NCBI GenBank assembly: GCA_936440205.1
Contig: OW387148.1
Span: forward strand, 19,647,961 to 19,711,960
DNA: 64,000 nucleotides
Reading direction: 5' to 3'
From: Lepidonotus clava
Lineage: Eukaryota > Annelida > Polychaeta > Phyllodocida > Polynoidae
The translations under genes were made by a program, and so were the position numbers. The notes beneath the pieces are model-generated. The model worked only from the letters and a program-made list of their open reading frames with translations, did not search any database and was not told where the DNA came from. Below are positions 21,601 to 30,782 of this stretch, one piece after another. Each line of letters opens with the position of its first letter. The stretch's first letter is position 1.

Positions 21601-21686
21601 TATGATGTTGACACATCGTGTCCTGCGGGCCGCAAAGATTGAGGCTTGGGGTTAGAAGAAGCCTCAAAGTCACCGGTGGCTGACAT
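18600..21686 (-). CDS. gag: Gag polyprotein of the gypsy element
   Basis: The frame is open from 21707, but the first ATG is at 21686 (MSATGDFEAS), only about 50 bp inside the 5' LTR. The N-terminal 450 residues are hydrophilic and disordered-looking with an acidic run (EEYEDEYEEENSE). Then comes a Gln/Asn/Pro/Gly-rich block of tandem repeats, then the retrotransposon gag fold from about residue 705 (RLPWFSGKEDEQIEKYFREL ...), and near the end a C-x2-H...GHSTEAC zinc-knuckle-like motif typical of gypsy Gag. At over 1000 residues it is two to three times longer than usual, mainly because of the N-terminal and repeat regions. Confidence 0.9.
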   Translation of the reverse strand: MSATGDFEASSNPKPQSLRPAGHDVSTSYTGNVENRHLVGNPLDGEAQRQEVAARPKQLCPEGAQNYQTRGKGKPFPWHLGSKDRPVLDEGLETLTHSGRVEGKNRLTEYQQYWNPGYVPPTDHETGTSSRSTCESDVNNPWCNQSVPYRLLPAAGGEGEQEVSNEDNLFSSGNLKQRQNTADNSSPSGGKRPENPVILPDGSSLTYPLPQRLEFISHPLVTPTHPNPGASIPYSTVAKGKTVGGDRGVGREAEGNGEKVGNLQPYRLTYGVETNLDQAGKRTEARAFDPAEILKQWADSSPEKHIDLERLSDQDSEENVTLKAQDFNTLTHESYEEYEDEYEEENSETEQAAADVRGGSPDRKLAREDKSTSSSYELITEDVLETGKKDKQEREDEISVEGIPVKEQWDNHDIQNLHENNMAEGGVPLVDLVGDGNGQIPDQQPGRGAPAGGGIDLGPIQQNILYPFIRQAMGAPIQAGQGGRGNQQGQQAQGGQGNQANPPLNQQAQGGQGIQANPPLNQQVQGGQNDQANPQGLIPPLNQQVQGGQDNQANPQGPNPPLNLLNNPPQNLLNNPPLNLLNNPPQNLLNNPPQNLLNNPPQNLINNPPPNQPNPPGPQGQDNPQNPLPGPPGPPGQNNPPNPPNPPPPGPPGPPGPPGPPGQNNPPNPPNQPNIWDLFPQLRMAWGQVPPPVRETSHNGHQRGPNIRLPWFSGKEDEQIEKYFRELKRLKAIYDWSDAHLLNMTLLGLKGRADDWAGALAESEKNTFEKLETQMTKIFGDRRAKWQKHAEFCGLKQGKDQSVIEFAGVLKQKQVKAEASESMMLAVFLEGLKQGVARQVAILDPKSFTEAVDCATRLESLDKGKGGTKISNAVSELAGSQASEETAALNSISERFGVVLARLEAAPWFQKPKPGQSGAPQNGGNYKQQGYERKDRYENQKGERNSDQKTKPNTAPNREADKGKNPPTQQKVERPRLPFDESKFCIIHQQHGHSTEACLWLKNRLREKPPRMYKDSKASGTEQKSQGN
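18603..18609 (-). promoter_or_regulatory. -1 ribosomal slippery heptamer at the gag end
   Basis: The last gag codons before the stop contain G-GGA-AAC in the gag frame, a standard X-XXY-YYZ heptamer. The pol frame continues in the -1 register from this point. Retroelements of this kind commonly make Gag-Pol by -1 slippage, so this is probably the natural junction. Confidence 0.7.
19700..20260 (-). repeat. Pro/Asn/Gln-coding tandem repeats within gag
   Basis: At about 19870-20012 a 24-bp unit (AGAAGGTTTTGAGGAGGGTT on the plus strand, plus GTTG) repeats about six times and encodes NNPPQNLL on the minus strand. On one side are (GPP)n-like collagenous repeats (19690-19830). On the other, longer units encode NPPLNQQAQGGQ-type repeats (20015-20230). 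The repeats keep the gag frame. Confidence 0.85.
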
Positions 21687-21736
21687 CAAGGATGAGCAAA
21701 ACGGCACAAGTCATGTTTCGGGTAATCTCCACCAAA

Positions 21737-22343
21737 TGAGCTATTGTTAATGTTTGATTTAAGACTGCGTAAGGTTCGTGTATATCCAAGTCTTCATGAG
21801 TTGTTTATCCAGAATGTCTGAGTAATTCAGACTGCGTTTAAAGTTTGTCTGTTCACTTCCCAATAGTTCAAAAGAAATGAACGATGAGGGAGCTTCTTAA
21901 TATGAAAGGGTTTTTATTCAATAAACATCTCATCCCGAGTCAAAGCCACCATGTATAAGTCTTCATCAGTCCACCTCCCATCTCCTATCAGCAATCAACC
22001 ACATTTAGAACACGAGTTGCTCCAACACCTTCTAGACCATTCTAGTACTCAGCTCTATCACAATCCTATGTCCGAGGTAATGGGTATTGGTAAACTCCAG
22101 TCTGTTACACGGAGCCGATGTACTTACTCCAAGTATAACTCCTTGGCTAAACTTACTTAGCTGACATTCTCACTAAAACTAACTGCTCCCCACTTTGCAA
22201 CACCTTTTATACTGGTTAACAGGTGGCGCTAGGAGCGCAAGATATTTCTTTCTAAGAGTAGACTAGAAGTAGACTTGCTAAGCCTGATCCTTGTTGGATT
22301 ATATAACATGACAATATATTAAAAGTACTAAGCCATTAGTACA
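21737..22343 (-). repeat. 5' LTR of the gypsy element
   Basis: This matches the LTR at 2943-3549 along its whole length by eye, with the TATA box at 22205-22211 and AATAAA at 21913-21918 on the minus strand. Transcription of the element would start here and run toward lower coordinates. The right copy of the GGAT target duplication follows at 22344-22347. Confidence 0.93.
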
Positions 22344-22517
22344 GGATTATGCTGGGCTTGACAAAGTGGGTATGGCAACCAATAAAACTTTTCGGTCTTG
22401 CCAGTGATATCTATATTTGATACCATGAAAACTAGGCCTATTTCGTAGTATGGAAACTAACCTATATATCATTTAACTAACCTATAGCTATATTACTATA
22501 CATACTATTTCACTAAC

Positions 22518-22921
22518 CAGGGTTCCCACGAACTTGGAAGAATCAAATTCCATGACTTTTCCATGACCTTTCCTTGACTAATTCTGATTTTCCAGGTTGA
22601 CTTTCAAGGGTTCAAACAATAAGAACCATTATAGAAATGATTCAATTAACGGCCTCCCATCACCCCTATAACCGTCCTATCCACACCAGTATATGTGATG
22701 ATTCAATGAGTGTAAGTGCTTTCCAGGAACAATCCAAATACCTATGGAAATAAGGCAATTAAAACTTATCTAACTTAATATTTTTATTACTCAAGCTGAT
22801 TTTCCATGACTCAGGTCAAAATTCCATGACTCTTGGTCAAATTTTCAAATTCCATGACTTTTCCATGACTTTCCATGACCACCTTCATTTTCCAGGTTTT
22901 CCAGGTTGTGTGGGAACCCTG
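22518..22921. mobile_element. hAT-like MITE with CCATGAC repeats
   Basis: A 404-bp element with 12-bp perfect inverted ends, CAGGGTTCCCAC and GTGGGAACCCTG, and a 6-bp target duplication, ACTAAC (22512-22517 and 22922-22927). The inner ends carry many copies of TTCCATGACTTTTCCATGAC-like sequence and TTTTCCAGG. It is non-coding. Confidence 0.8.
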
Positions 22922-23400
22922 ACTAACACTGGGCTTTTACATCTTTTTATTTCTTTACTTTAGGGCGCCTAACCTTTTTCGAAATACTTTAATAGGGCTA
23001 GTAGGGGCCTAGTCTATGACTATGGCCTGGCCAAAGACAGGCTGGCCCAGGCCTAGACAGCCCTGGGCCTGGCCTAGATGCTAGATAATTATTTCATTGT
23101 CGTTTGTGATTATAAAAGACCGTTGTACGGAGAAATGGTAGAATTAACATTACTTCCACAATTTCTCCATACAACGGTCTTTTGTCTAGAAGTGGGATTT
23201 TGGTCTGAAACTGGGGTCGACTGTCACTGCTCAACATTAGTGCTGTAACCACACTAGTCACTACAGTTGTCAGCTGTCACTCCGAACTGAACTCGTTCAA
23301 GAGCTCACGTCAAAGTCCCCAACGCCCCCAACTAACGTAAAGTGTAACGTTAGAAAGCAGACCCCTGTGGTTTATATGATAAAAGCCTGGATATACATCT
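22922..23400. other. Non-coding with a strong hairpin
   Basis: No gene. At 23114-23136 and 23161-23183, 23-bp arms (AAAAGACCGTTGTACGGAGA onward) pair with one mismatch across a 24-bp loop, a hairpin of the kind left by small foldback elements. Confidence 0.55.
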
Positions 23401-24370
23401 TGGAGCGTAGACAAAAATAAACTGTCCTATAAAACATCTAGGAAACAGCCAGACAAATGAGGGAAGCCCCTTTCGCCGTGACACATCACGCTTGCAAATG
23501 CTCGGTCCTTGGCCAAATGACGTCACGACCGACCTCCCCCGTCAAATACAAAAATAGCGCGGGTTCCCCGTCTCTGACCGACTTTTCCAAATCAAAATTT
23601 CACCTTCCCGATACTCCCAAAACAACCGTACTTGGGCATTGGAAAATCGAACTGGATCTTGATGCAAAGGCAAACAAAATAATGAAATAACACGTTGTTG
23701 AAGTGAGGACGAAAAACTACGGGAATCCCAGCGCGGCCTTGTCGGTAAATTCAACATAACTAGCCTTCCTCTCGGCGAAAATTCGTCCGTTAGATTTCTA
23801 ATCTCTTGATGCGAATGAGTGCAGGGGCACTTCACCTACCTTGAGATTCAATCTTTTGGGTTGATATGGACGAAATCCAGCCAAAATTGACGGAATTCCC
23901 TCGAAGACGACTCTTCAAAAACAAGCACCACGAACTGATGGGCGCTTACAGTAACATAGACGCTGATTGGTTCATTTCGGTCACGTGGGGCGTCTTTGCT
24001 TTTCCACAAATAGTCCACTTCCGGCGTAAATTATATCCCTCCGCAACAACGTTACGAATCACACTTTTGAAAACCATAGATATTCTCTACAGCAACATTA
24101 CAGATTATTTAAATATAAGTTCAAAAACATTATAAAACTCAAATCTTGCAACGAAAGTGTTTAGTCAATGTCAAATATTGAATATTTTGGATCTATGTTT
24201 TCTAGTGTGTTTCACATCCGGTGGTGTGTTCCAGGGCACATAAACGTGGGGAAGACCGCCGCGCTTGAAGTTGACAGCGGCGAGATGCGCTCAGAGACAC
24301 GCTCGTGGACTGTAATTATATTGCATATCGCAGCAGAGTACAGCCTAATAAAACTCTGAACAGTTAGTGT
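23400..24370. promoter_or_regulatory. CpG-rich promoter-like patch
   Basis: CpG density is higher than in the AT-rich surroundings. It contains a full cAMP-response element, TGACGTCA (23518-23525), a CCAAT-type GATTGG (23964-23969) and an E-box CACGTG (23981-23986). On the minus strand an AAG/GTAGGTG donor lies near 23840. Short frames on both strands (e.g. 23866-24135 plus) show no domain. It could be the first exon and promoter of a gene whose other exons I cannot find, or a relic. Confidence 0.3.
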
Positions 24371-25005
24371 GCTAGATTACCTACTTACGTCGACACAGAA
24401 TCGCAGACATTGAGAGCAATGACCATCCTACTGGCACTGAACTCTGAGTCTGAACACCACACACGGGTGTAGACCTGTAACCACATGTATATTCTTGAAG
24501 ACAGGTGTGTGTCATAGCCTTATCTGGGTTAGGGAAGGTCTTGGTTACGGTCACCCATGCATGACTGTATCTAAGGCCAAAGGGGGACAGATAAGGTTAG
24601 TCCGTCCCTGACCTACTTAGCCCTTACATAATAGGTACACCCACAACAGTCCATGGCTTTTATTGGTCAATTAAAATTTGCAAGGAATTCATTTATTGGC
24701 CCTCTATAAATGGCATGGGGAATCCCTTTGATGGTTCTTGGCCTGCTGGCTGGTTTATGGTCCTCCCTGCTGTAAACCAGCAGCTGCAAAGCATGCTGGG
24801 ATTTAGGTGGGAATTCCCGCCTAAAATGGTTGCCAGTGTACAGACTCACTTTGGGAAACAGTGGGTCTGATGTAACAGACTAAGATAAGGTTAGAGATAG
24901 ATCTAAAGACTGACCAATCAGGCTCTCTCCTTGACAGTTGAAATGTAGCGCTCCCCGGGCTACGTTACTGGGAAAAAAGACCCAGCTATCACTGGGATTG
25001 GCGGT
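24370..25005. other. Non-coding, with CCAAT/TATA-like elements
   Basis: No gene. ATTGG boxes lie near 24660 and 24694 and a CTCTATAAATGG at about 24709-24720, with another CCAAT near 24914. Possibly LTR-derived, but I find no ends. Confidence 0.3.
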
Positions 25006-25720
25006 TGTTGACAAATGACCAGACAATGCAACTTTTAGGTTAAATAAAGTTTATTTAGATAACTCTTTGTTACAATAATACTCCAAGTAAATAAACCAAC
25101 CAATTACAAAATGGTTGACAAATATCTGACAATATTTCCAGAATAAGTTCTGAACCAGAATATAAAATACAAGGTTACAGAATAAAGTTTACAAAATACC
25201 CTTTGACAAAAAGGCAAATACTTTCAAATAAAAAGGCCAAATACCAAGTCTGCTTTAGGGAAAAACACTACAAAACTTGTGGGGCAAACCATCAAATTCA
25301 CCTAGTCTTAAAAAGAACTAGGTATAACTTTCTCAGTCTCAGTCTAAAAAGACATGAGCAACACAGGCCACCACAAAGTCTCACAAACAAACCAGGGTTA
25401 CCTTCTCAGGTCAAAACCCTATACCAGCCAACCAGGCTATAACACCACAGTGAGACAAAACCAGTCTAAAACTGCCCCTTAGTGTCCACTATATAATACC
25501 AGGGCACAGACCTGGTAGAGAGCACCCTGCTCTGATTGGTCCATTATGGAGGAGAGCTGGCTCCCCATTGGCCAGAAAAGGAGCGCTCTGATTGGCTTGT
25601 TCAGACTGTCCCTTCTGGTCCCCGGGCCGCGGGCGACTGTTTTGACGGGCCGCGCTGCAGTAAGCCCTGCCCGCCGCCCGCCAGACCGCCGTGGGCCGTC
25701 GAGGAGCGCCACAGAAACAC
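25006..25720 (-). promoter_or_regulatory. Minus-strand promoter-like sequence, perhaps an old LTR
   Basis: Read on the minus strand: a GC-rich block (25615-25700), three CCAAT boxes near 25592, 25565 and 25534 spaced about 30 bp apart, a TATTATATAG TATA-like box at about 25485-25495, then some 440 bp to an AATAAA near 25040. The order and spacing are those of a pol II promoter and match LTR layout. I do not find a partner LTR or a target duplication. Confidence 0.35.
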
Positions 25721-25984
25721 TGCTTTACCCGGCCTGGGGAATTGCTCTGTGATCCACTTCTGCTCAGCTATAGACTTGGTGATCTTGCTGGTCTCTGTGC
25801 CAAAGCTGCCTCTCGCACCTTGCCCATCATGGTCTCAGCCGCAGTCTCCACTGCTTTCTGAACGCACTCTCCCAAACCTTGAGAGGATCACATCCAGCCA
25901 GGAAAATGAGGGTGGCTGGCCGCTGATTGGCCCTCCAGCGATGAAGGAAACCATCCTGTCCAGGAATCCATGCTCTCTTTGGGG

Positions 25985-26370
25985 CTGTTATGGGGATTCA
26001 TGGTCTTGCCATTTCTCATGCGGAGAAACTTCATAATGGACCCTTTCTTTGTGCTCCCAAGGCGAATTTCCTTGAGAGTCATCATGGGTAGAATGACTAG
26101 GGGATCTGCATTGGCCCTTGTCTTTGTGCTCCCGAGGAGAGCCCTGCGTGCGACTATCTAACACCTCGGCTGTCCTGGCGTCCATGCTCCCTTGATGATG
26201 TTTTTGAGGAGTGGGGGTCATGCCAGACCCTTTCTTCATGTTTCAAAAATGAATATCCTTGTGAGCGTTGGTCATCATGTGTAGGATGACAAGGGATTTT
26301 ATAATGGCCCTTCTCTTCATGCTCCCAAACCGAGCCCTGTGAGCGGCAGTAATCTTGGGAATGCGACAGC
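25985..26370. repeat. Degenerate minisatellite
   Basis: Diverged units of roughly 75-125 bp share GGCCCTTxTCTTxxTGCTCCC followed by GAGCCCTGxGxGCG-like sequence. Four recognisable units lie here and one or two more at 27595-27700. They give overlapping short frames on the minus strand with a recurring WEHEEKG-like motif, but no convincing gene. Confidence 0.5.
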
Positions 26371-26447
26371 TTGGAGAAGTAGCTGCCAACTCTGTGTCTC
26401 TGCCACTGCTGTACTCTTGTCCTTGAGTATGGCAATGTGGGATGTCT

Positions 26448-26801
26448 TGTTTGTGGGATAAGTTTAATGTCCGGCCAACCCTTCGGGGTTCTTTTGCCAG
26501 ACTGCACAAGGTAAAGCCTTTCAGTTCGTTTTACGCCACAGGGGCAGTGACCGAATCTATGAAATGAGGTGCCTATTTGTGGCAGTGGGACCCAATGCCC
26601 TCTTTATAGTGCTGCCACACTGAGATATCATGTCATAGGCCCACACAATACCCCACCCAGTCACATTATACTGACACCGGGCTGACCAGTTATGTTTCGT
26701 GGTTCTTACTTTATACCAAGTGCCAGGCAAGCAGTGACCACTACCATTGTTAAAGTCTTTGGTGTGACTCGGCCAGGGATAAATCCCAAGACCTCCCAGA
26801 C
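26448..26801 (-). mobile_element. tRNA-derived SINE, copy 1 (5' truncated)
   Basis: This is the reverse complement of the body of the SINE at 27866-28266, roughly 95 percent alike by eye, and lacks the first 30 bp or so (the A box). The body contains a CAGTCACATTATACTGACAC block and ends in a CAAA-rich tail at its low-coordinate end. Short frames in it are not genes. Confidence 0.7.
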
Positions 26802-26817
26802 CGTTAACCGGATATGA

Positions 26818-26986
26818 TGTCAGAATAGTCACGTGATCTATAGTGACCAATCAGAGTCGAGTGATAGAGTATAAAAGTGGGCAGTGAGGCCCGAAATAAA
26901 CAGTCTTACCTTAGTACTCCTTGAGTTCACATGTGTCTTCTTCCAGTAGCACAACCCTCAAAGGGGTTTAAGATGCAGATATGACA
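26818..26986 (+). mobile_element. Short LTR-like sequence
   Basis: A 169-bp sequence from TGTCAG to ATATGACA (short inverted ends), with CCAAT at 26846-26850, a TATAAAAG box at 26870-26877 and AATAAA at 26895-26900, in that order on the plus strand. GGTAGCAGC just after it resembles an initiator-Met primer-binding site. No second copy is seen in the window, so it is a solo LTR or the left end of a broken element. Likely old or partial. Confidence 0.45.
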
Positions 26987-27865
26987 AGGTAGCAGCTAAA
27001 TAACCGGTAGAACCCAAGTAATTTAGTCTAAGTTTAGTATTTATATCAGAACGAAAGAACAGGGGACCGAAAGACCAAAGAATGGCCTGAAAGCCCAGAC
27101 TGGCCTGAAGATCGAACCGGAAGACCGGACAGGTACGGAAGCCCGAAATCGTGAGTGGCTGACCCACGACCACCGAGACGCAGGCGCAACCCGCTAGGCC
27201 CCACACTACCAACCACTAGGCAAGCGTCGGCCCGACCCCCACGGAAGATTGGATCGGACAGCAAGAACGGCCAAAATCCATCCTCCTACCATGACCCCCT
27301 TCCATTTCTTTTCCACTTGAACTCCCGGTCCACTAGTGCCTGATGTCCGGAATGCTCCAGGCCCGACAGACCGGCACACACCTCCCCCCACTAAGAATAC
27401 AGATTCCCCGATTGGACCGCTCGCTCCCCCTCGTGTGCGAGGCACGACTCTACACCTCAGTTTCCTGCTCGAACTCTTCGTTTGGCTCGAGACCAAAATA
27501 ACCCCATGCCCCTTCACCGTAGAAATCGGAAACCCCGAACTACTGAGGAATGTCACAAATGGCATCATCTTGGTTTTGACAAGGAGGAGTCACATATAGG
27601 CCCTTGTCTCGGTGATCTCAGGGCGAGCCCTGAGAGCAGCGAACATCCTCGCTGCAGGGACGAGGAGTCTTGTACCAACCCTTGTCTGGTGCTCCCCGGA
27701 TGTGACGGCTCAGGGGTGTAGCTGTCATCTTGGCCCCCTGTACTCCTCTTCCTGGGTCCCCCCTGTGGGGATCCGGGGTGGGGGTTCCTTTGGGAGCCTC
27801 CTGGGAAGAATAGGTCCCCAGCAGCCCCTTGCTGTTCGTAGGAGGCGACAAATGGGGAGACCAGA
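26987..27865. other. Non-coding; possible retroelement leader
   Basis: GC-rich sequence following the LTR-like piece, with a purine-rich stretch GACCGAAAGACC-like repeated around 27060-27130. Short overlapping frames are rich in Pro and Arg without known domains. Minisatellite units recur at 27595-27700. Confidence 0.35.
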
Positions 27866-28266
27866 GTCAGTAGCTCTTTGGTAGAGTGCCCGCTCTGAGT
27901 CTGGGAGGTCTTGGGATTTATCCCTGGCCGAGTCACACCAAAGACTTTAACAATGGTAGTGGTCACTGCTTGCCTGGCACTCGGTATAAAGTAAGAACCA
28001 CGAAACATGACTGGTCGGCCTGGTGTCAGTATAATGTGACTGGGTGGGGTATTGTGTGGGCCTATGACATGATATCTCAGTGTGGCAGCACTATAAAGAG
28101 GGCATTGGGTCCCACTGCTACAAATAGGCACCTCATTTCATATATTATTCGGTCACCGCCCCTGCGGCGTAAAACTAGCTGAAAGGCTTTACCTTGTGCA
28201 GTCTGGTAAAAGAACCCTGAAGGGTTGGCCGGACGTTAAACTAATCCCACAAACAAACAAACAAAC
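27866..28266 (+). mobile_element. tRNA-derived SINE, copy 2
   Basis: The head has a tRNA A box (TAGCTCTTTGGTAGAGTGCC, 27871-27890) and a degenerate B box (GGGATTTATCCC, about 27911-27922). The body holds the TCAGTATAATGTGACTGGG block and the tail is (ACAA)n. A 5'-truncated copy of the same family lies in opposite orientation at 26448-26801, so the two form arms of a large inverted repeat about 1.1 kb apart. Confidence 0.75.
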
Positions 28267-28339
28267 AATCTTCCTGGGTATGGTGGTACAGCATGTAACG
28301 GTTATCCTGCATGTTTCCCTTCCTTTGGGGAGTTGAGTG

Positions 28340-29355
28340 CTGTCAGGGCGCTGGCCAACGACTGCTTCTGCTTCTCCTCCTCAATTTTTCTCAGTGAACT
28401 TCCCTGTACCTGCTATTGGCCATTCAAGTAATCCTCCCTCCACATGGATGCCCACTCTACAGCCACTAAGACCTGGTGTCGAGCTTGCTCCTCTGCCTCT
28501 TGGACCTGACATCGCAGTCTCTCCAGCTCGGGTTCTGGATGCTTGCCAATCTTCTCTTCTTCACTCTTTTAGAGCTGTACCCACTCTCAGAGATAGAAGA
28601 TTGTTCGTCACTCCAATCTGGACTGTTGGATGTCCGAAAAACTTGACCATTTTGACCCTGTAACTAAGGTATCCACATCATCTTGCCTTGATCTTTGGAC
28701 TATTTTACACTCTTGAGCACCTGCTGAGGGTAAAAGGGAGTCTGACTGTGTTGTCAATCCATGTAGGTCTTCTGGTGCAAGTTCATAGGCCAGGCACCCC
28801 TGAGCTGTAAATACCCTGGCCCTTGTGCCTCAGGTCTTCTCGGTGGTTGGTAAACAGCCATTCCATCCTGGAGTTGTATCGACTCTTGGTGTAGGGTATC
28901 GCGGTCATGACAGCTCAGTACTTCACCTTTGTTCAGTACCTCACTCTTGTGCGACAAGGTCAGGTGTTGCTGAGGGGTGGAACTGGCCCAGCTATGACTT
29001 CTGCTCCTGGCTGCATCTTCTGGCAAGAAGTAATGGCCAATCCTACTTTGCTCTTCTGGAGGTGGCATCGCCTGTTCCTTCTCTATTGATGATGGCTCTA
29101 CTGTTGGGATGTGATGGGTGATCCTTTGTTGCTGGACTGGGGTTGGTATCAATGGTTTCTCCACAGTTGATGATGGCTCTTCTAATCTTGTTGAGGCCCA
29201 CTGCTCAATCATCTCAAGCAGTGTTGGCGACTCATCAGTTGGGGTCCAGTCACTGACCTCTTGGCCAATGTGATCTTCCTTGTCCCTGCTTTCACATGAG
29301 GTGTCATCAGAATGCTCAATTTGTAAGCAGTTCCCCTGTTTCTGTGGTTGTCAGT
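28340..29355 (-). pseudogene. Decayed coding stretch, Pro/Gln-rich and coiled-coil-like
   Basis: On the minus strand a frame is open from about 29355 to 28754. It contains a 152-codon ATG frame (start at 29212) rich in Pro, Gln, Ser and Glu, with loosely repeated SSTVEK/SSIEKE and HHIPT/GHYFLP segments. Downstream, at about 28560-28340, an interrupted frame reads like a coiled coil (ELERLRCQVQEAEEQARHQ, then LRKIEEEKQKQSLASAL). A CAG at the frame's left edge could be a splice acceptor. No domain is recognised; it may be a gag-like or scaffold-like relic. It does not look like an intact gene. Confidence 0.35.
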
Positions 29356-29359
29356 TTTG

Positions 29360-30750
29360 AGGCTCCTTACACTTGACAGCCTGCTTCTGCTCTGAATTGT
29401 GTATGATCGACCTCAGACTCACCCCGTGGTGTTGCAGTCTTCAAGGTACAGTCAAAACTGATTATCCGGCAGAGTTTCCAGCCGTGGGGAGGGCCACCGA
29501 GGGTTGCCAAAGGTCGCCAAGTAACTATAGGAAAAGGAAAAAGGGGTGGTGGGTGAGGGCACAGGGCGAGTTACTCTCTACCAACAACCCAGTTCACCAC
29601 AAAGTACTAGTTGATCCAGGACATAAGGTAGTTGAGGCACAGGGTGCAAAGACATTGGGATATGATCCCCATTACAATATGCAGATGAGTCACTAAACTT
29701 GATTTTGTGATCTATTTGCTGGACATATGCACCGCTTTTCGACACTACTGGGTTAGTAGTGGTATCGATGGTTTGGCTAAGTAACAGTTCAACCCTTTAG
29801 TGACAGCTCCATAGGAAATTGATCACAAATGATTGATGGTCACTGATAATGCAACAATTCTAATAATATTCAATGGACAATTCAATGCAACAATATTCAT
29901 TCCCAAGGGATAGATAAAATCTAAGAAAGGATCTGAGGATATGGGGTGCATGGGCCACTGGGTGCTCCCATCAGGGTCATCAAAGGCCGTGACTAAAACT
30001 AATGTCTGTGATGAAAATAAATGTACCTATTTACATCTGATCACAATTTGAATCACTCTTATCATAATCTATACATATTTTGTCAATTGTATAAAATGAT
30101 AGAAGTGAAAACATAAGAAAATATATAATCCATACACAGTTTAATGTAGTAAAATATATTCATGACCAAAAAAAACAACTCGTGATCAAAAGATGCTATT
30201 CATTGATCTTGTTGGTTTTTTTTAAACATCATTGATGGTAATAATTGACTAAATATCAGACTAGATCAAGAAGATATTGAACTATAGAGGTTAATTATCT
30301 GTTATATGTGGTGTACGTTAATAGTAGTAGTAGTAGATCTTTTATTGACAAACTGGAAGTCATGGTTGACTTATGTGTCCTTGACAGTACATTATTCAGT
30401 CAAGTTTGAGAAAACTGAAACCACTACGGACTACAACTATACCGGTATTCTATTTGCTACACCGGTTCTATCTCAGTATTTACACAGCATATCTCTATTA
30501 TATCTACAATCAAGAGGTGTACAGAAGGATGTAAGCCTGGTTATGTACATGGTTGTTATTGTTAGCTGTTTTCTACACAATAAAGGTATGACTAGGCTGA
30601 GATGCACCAACATGAACCGACCATTAGATGGTCTGTGTTAGTTTCTAACTGTATAGCACCAGTTCTCATCATTAGTATTTACTTAATCTTGGGTACATCA
30701 GGAACGTAGGTGACAATTCATGAGATGGGTTGGGCATTTGGTTCATATAT
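29360..30750. other. Non-coding
   Basis: AT-rich stretch with no gene. A (TAG)n run lies at about 30319-30336. Nothing else is recognised. Confidence 0.5.
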
Positions 30751-30782
30751 CTAAAAAAAATTAAGCGAGTAGGTTGCTGGCT

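Larger units (their letters stand above)
2943..22343 (-). mobile_element. Envelope-bearing Ty3/gypsy LTR retroelement, 19.4 kb
   Basis: Two 607-bp LTRs (2943-3549 and 21737-22343) begin TG and end CA. I saw no difference between them by eye, and the element is flanked by GGAT on both sides. Gag, pol, two accessory ORFs and env follow one another on the minus strand. The pol order protease-RT-RNase H-integrase and the YLDD active site place it in Ty3/gypsy (Metaviridae). It is far longer than the usual 5-8 kb, mostly because about 6 kb of extra sequence lies between env and the 3' LTR. It looks largely whole, and matching LTRs mean recent arrival. The primer-binding site is probably the TGGTGG just inside the right LTR, but I cannot name the tRNA. 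I see no obvious polypurine tract. Confidence 0.93.

Noticed and set aside
25536-26036. A 166-codon plus-strand frame
   Set aside because: It lies in the GC-rich promoter-like and minisatellite region, overlaps other frames and shows no domain.
26557-26850. A 97-codon minus frame with a near-copy at 27886-28182 on the plus strand
   Set aside because: The shared protein-like sequence comes from the two SINE copies; pol III SINE bodies are not coding.
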